Shown here piece by piece: positions 5,967 through 7,294 of a stretch of 7,294 nt of DNA (position 1 is the first letter of the stretch; each line of letters opens with the position of its first letter). The translations under genes were made by a program, and so were the position numbers. Below the pieces are notes generated by a model. The model saw nothing but the letters and a program-made list of their open reading frames with translations, was not told the DNA's origin and made no database searches. The stretch covers positions 1 to 7,294 of the forward strand of contig CADBLV010000397.1 in assembly GCA_902795555.1 (NCBI GenBank), given 5' to 3'. The DNA is from an uncultured Eubacteriales bacterium (lineage in GTDB: Bacteria; Bacillota_A; Clostridia; Christensenellales; Aristaeellaceae).

Positions 5967-6833
5967 TTATTTGACGGTGATCCGGCCCTGAGCCTGAGCA
6001 TAAGATTCGCCGATGACATTGTTCAGCTCTTCGGACAGATACAGCCAGATGACATCCCGCACCACGGCTGTGGTAACAGTGCTCTTTTCGTTTTCTTCCG
6101 AGGCGGCCTTAAAGACGTAGGAGGAATCCATGCCGTTGAAATTGGCGTTGCTGGTGATCACCGCGTAGAGGGCGGCAGGATCCAGGGGCTGACCGTTCAC
6201 TTCCTCCACGGAAACGCGGCCCAGCGAAGCGGCTTTGAACCAGTGATCCCCATAGGCTTCGCCTTTATCATAGGCTTTGGCGGTGTCAACGGTGTATTTC
6301 AGACCGGACACCTGCATGAAAGAGGCGCAGGCATCCACGGTTTCCTCCGTGCAGGGCAGGGCCTGAGAGGCGGCTTCCAGCGCTTCAACCAGCTGGGCGC
6401 CGGTCATATAGACGACGGCCACCTTGTTGGGATAGGGCAGGACTTCGGCCAGCTGCTCCGCACCGAATTTGCCGGACGGGATATCCGCTCTCAGGTTTCC
6501 GCCGTTCCACAGGGCTACCACATGATCCGCGTCCACGGCGATTTCGGTGTTGCCGGCGGTGACGTCATCCTCTTCGAAATAGGCGTTGATTTTTCCGGAA
6601 ACGGCGAACCAGCGCAGGGCATCCGTCCACAGATCACCGAGGTTGGTTTCGCCCTTCCGGGCCGCGTTGTCCGCGCCGAACAGGGTGTCGGCGGCATAGG
6701 CTTCGAGGGAATCGTCCAGCTCGATCACGTTGCCGTGGGCATCGGTGAAGGTGGACGCGGCCGCGGTCACCGTCAGGACGAAGACCAGAGACAGGGAAAG
6801 CAGCGCTATCAGGGATTTTTTCAGGAATGTCAT
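5967..6833 (-). CDS. Secreted stand-alone 5'-nucleotidase C-terminal domain protein
   Basis: The product is 288 aa. AGGAGG 8 nt before the ATG at 6833 fixes the start; the frame runs on upstream to a GTG at 7025 without a ribosome binding site there. Residues 1-26 are a Sec signal peptide (KK, hydrophobic core, likely cleavage after TAAA). The mature part matches the 5'-nucleotidase C-terminal domain (PF02872 type): GETNLGDLWTDALRW (61-75), VALWNGGNLRADIPSGK (106-122), LPYPNKVAVVYMTGAQLVEALEAA (132-155), FMQVSGLKYTVD (172-183) and YAVITSNANFNGMDSSYVFK (223-242). In full enzymes this domain binds the nucleoside while an N-terminal metallophosphatase half does the chemistry. That half, with its DxHG and GNH(D/E) motifs, is absent, so catalysis is not expected. 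Nucleotide or nucleoside binding outside the cell is plausible. The substrate loop is NGGNLR rather than the more usual NGGxIR. No C-terminal anchor is seen. Confidence 0.85.
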   Translation of the reverse strand: MTFLKKSLIALLSLSLVFVLTVTAAASTFTDAHGNVIELDDSLEAYAADTLFGADNAARKGETNLGDLWTDALRWFAVSGKINAYFEEDDVTAGNTEIAVDADHVVALWNGGNLRADIPSGKFGAEQLAEVLPYPNKVAVVYMTGAQLVEALEAASQALPCTEETVDACASFMQVSGLKYTVDTAKAYDKGEAYGDHWFKAASLGRVSVEEVNGQPLDPAALYAVITSNANFNGMDSSYVFKAASEENEKSTVTTAVVRDVIWLYLSEELNNVIGESYAQAQGRITVK

Positions 6834-7087
6834 TTTGCAGATCCTCCTCTTTTTTTTCGCTGCCGGGCAGACATCTCCGAAACGGGCGAACCGGCCGTCC
6901 GTTTCGCGTTCCGCTGTCCGGCCTGCGTGGGTACAGATCCCTTTCTGCTTTGCAAATCCTGCACAAGAAAAAGCGCCACAGCCTTCTTGTGAAGACCAAC
7001 GGCACCTTCCTGATACCGGATGCACAAAGACGGGACCTGGCGCAAGGGGCGGCCCGCTTCAACGAACCATCATCAGCTTGTGCTGAC
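6834..7087 (-). promoter_or_regulatory. Long structured 5' leader of the secreted 5'-nucleotidase-like gene
   Basis: About 250 nt separate the predicted transcription start from the ATG, with no supported gene between. Two inverted repeats stand out. The one near the ribosome binding site is nested: an inner perfect 8-bp stem (6878-6885 with 6899-6906, CGAAACGG type) sits within an outer 8-bp stem with one mismatch (6863-6870 with 6914-6921). The other is a perfect 8-bp stem, CACAAGAA/TTCTTGTG (6962-6969 with 6984-6991). An A-rich run and AGGAGG follow the nested hairpin. I do not recognise any known riboswitch class. This could be a cis-regulatory RNA, or simply a structured untranslated region. 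Confidence 0.4.
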
Positions 7088-7093
7088 AGGGGC

Positions 7094-7122
7094 ATCCTAT
7101 CATATCACTATGCGCCTGTCAA
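7094..7122 (-). promoter_or_regulatory. Sigma-A-like promoter upstream of the secreted protein gene
   Basis: On the minus strand a perfect -35 box TTGACA (7122-7117) is followed, after a 17-nt spacer, by TAGGAT (7099-7094), which matches the -10 consensus at four positions including the key first A and last T. The spacer is AT-richer than its surroundings (ATAGTGATATGA). Transcription would start near 7087. It lies downstream of the tRNA-Ser terminator, so it would serve the 5'-nucleotidase-like gene independently of the tRNA. Confidence 0.65.
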
Positions 7123-7174
7123 CGGTGAAACACGGAACGAGGGCTTAAACGACGACTGAACCGGATCTCCGGAG

Positions 7175-7206
7175 ACAGAAGAAATCCCCCGGCCAACGGC
7201 CGGGGG
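7175..7206 (-). terminator. Rho-independent terminator of tRNA-Ser
   Basis: On the minus strand, five bases after the tRNA CCA end, CCCCCGGCC (7206-7198) pairs perfectly with GGCCGGGGG (7194-7186) around a GTT loop, followed by ATTTCTTCTGT. The 9-bp all-GC stem is very stable and the T-rich stretch is moderate. The position directly after a tRNA makes the terminator reading strong. Confidence 0.85.
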
Positions 7207-7210
7207 ACTC

Positions 7211-7294
7211 TGGCGGAGAGTTAGGGATTTGAACCCTAGGTGAGGTATCACCCCACACACGATTTCCAGTCGTGCGCCTTAGACCACTCAGCCA
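7211..7294 (-). tRNA. tRNA-Ser (anticodon GGA), lacking only its first seven bases
   Basis: Read on the minus strand, the window edge falls at position 8 of the tRNA; only the 5' acceptor strand (expected GGAGAGT) is outside. Visible parts: the D-arm starting GGCTGAGTGG; the anticodon stem CACGA/TCGTG with loop CTGGAAA, giving anticodon GGA, which reads UCC and UCU; a long variable arm (GGGGTGATACCTC) typical of class II serine tRNAs; the T-arm TAGGG-TTCAAAT-CCCTA; the 3' acceptor strand ACTCTCC; discriminator G; and encoded CCA at 7213-7211. The long variable arm and the G discriminator both agree with serine. No second copy of the tRNA 3' end is seen in the window, so there is no sign of an integrated element here. 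Confidence 0.95.

Noticed and set aside
4798..5991. Plus-strand open frame of 397 codons opposite moxR
   Set aside because: It is longer than moxR but lacks any motif, while the minus strand carries every AAA+ motif in order.
5955..6992. Plus-strand open frame of 345 codons opposite the 5'-nucleotidase-like gene
   Set aside because: A Gly/Phe/His-rich antisense frame. The minus strand has a signal peptide, ribosome binding site and full-length domain match.
6834..7025. N-terminal extension of the 5'-nucleotidase-like protein to a GTG at 7025
   Set aside because: The extension would bury the signal peptide, and there is no ribosome binding site before 7025, whereas AGGAGG precedes the ATG at 6833.
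6830..7045. A 71-codon minus-strand frame in the leader, ending in a TGA that overlaps the start of the secreted protein gene
   Set aside because: It needs a TTG start without a ribosome binding site, and the region has strong inverted repeats that fit an untranslated leader better. The overlap is probably chance.
7211..7294. tRNA-Ser 3' end as an attachment site for an integrated element
   Set aside because: There is no repeated copy of the tRNA 3' end in the window, no integrase, and the terminator follows the tRNA normally.

Overview
The window looks like ordinary chromosome from a moderately GC-rich member of the Bacillota, probably class Clostridia. The reasons are strong AGGAGG-type ribosome binding sites, a DUF3842 gene (a family I associate mainly with Clostridia), a lipobox-type surface lipoprotein and a tRNA gene with encoded CCA. 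The genus cannot be read from the sequence. I see no insertion sequence, phage, CRISPR or plasmid feature.

Layout from left to right. The left edge holds the 3' part of a plus-strand mntP-type manganese exporter gene. It converges on a minus-strand nudC-type Nudix hydrolase gene. A 102-bp divergent gap separates nudC from a small plus-strand gene for a protein with two tandem zinc ribbons. That gene converges, 17 bp away, on the end of a four-gene minus-strand cluster.

Read in its own direction (5817 down to 1688), the cluster is: a MoxR-type AAA+ ATPase; a DUF3842 protein; a multi-pass membrane protein with an isolated DUF58 signature at its N-terminal end and a DUF4129-like tail; and a lipoprotein whose C-terminal part resembles one lobe of a metal-chelate/cobalamin-type substrate-binding protein. 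The last two genes overlap by ATGA. MoxR and DUF58 normally belong with a transglutaminase-like and/or VWA protein. Neither is visible here, and the DUF58 region itself is cut down, so this is an atypical version of the cluster and the best candidate for something undescribed. A diverged, out-of-frame tandem copy of the moxR 3' end lies between moxR and the DUF3842 gene.

Upstream, on the same strand, is a secreted protein made only of a 5'-nucleotidase C-terminal domain, without the catalytic metallophosphatase half. It is preceded by a good sigma-A-like promoter and a structured leader of about 250 nt. A terminator-like hairpin separates it from moxR. The right edge is tRNA-Ser(GGA) on the minus strand, lacking only its first seven bases, followed by its own hairpin terminator.

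A recurring theme is single domains without their usual partners: a half 5'-nucleotidase, a half binding protein and a reduced DUF58. The function of the MoxR cluster is inference only; exported, membrane and lipid-anchored products suggest a job at the cell envelope.
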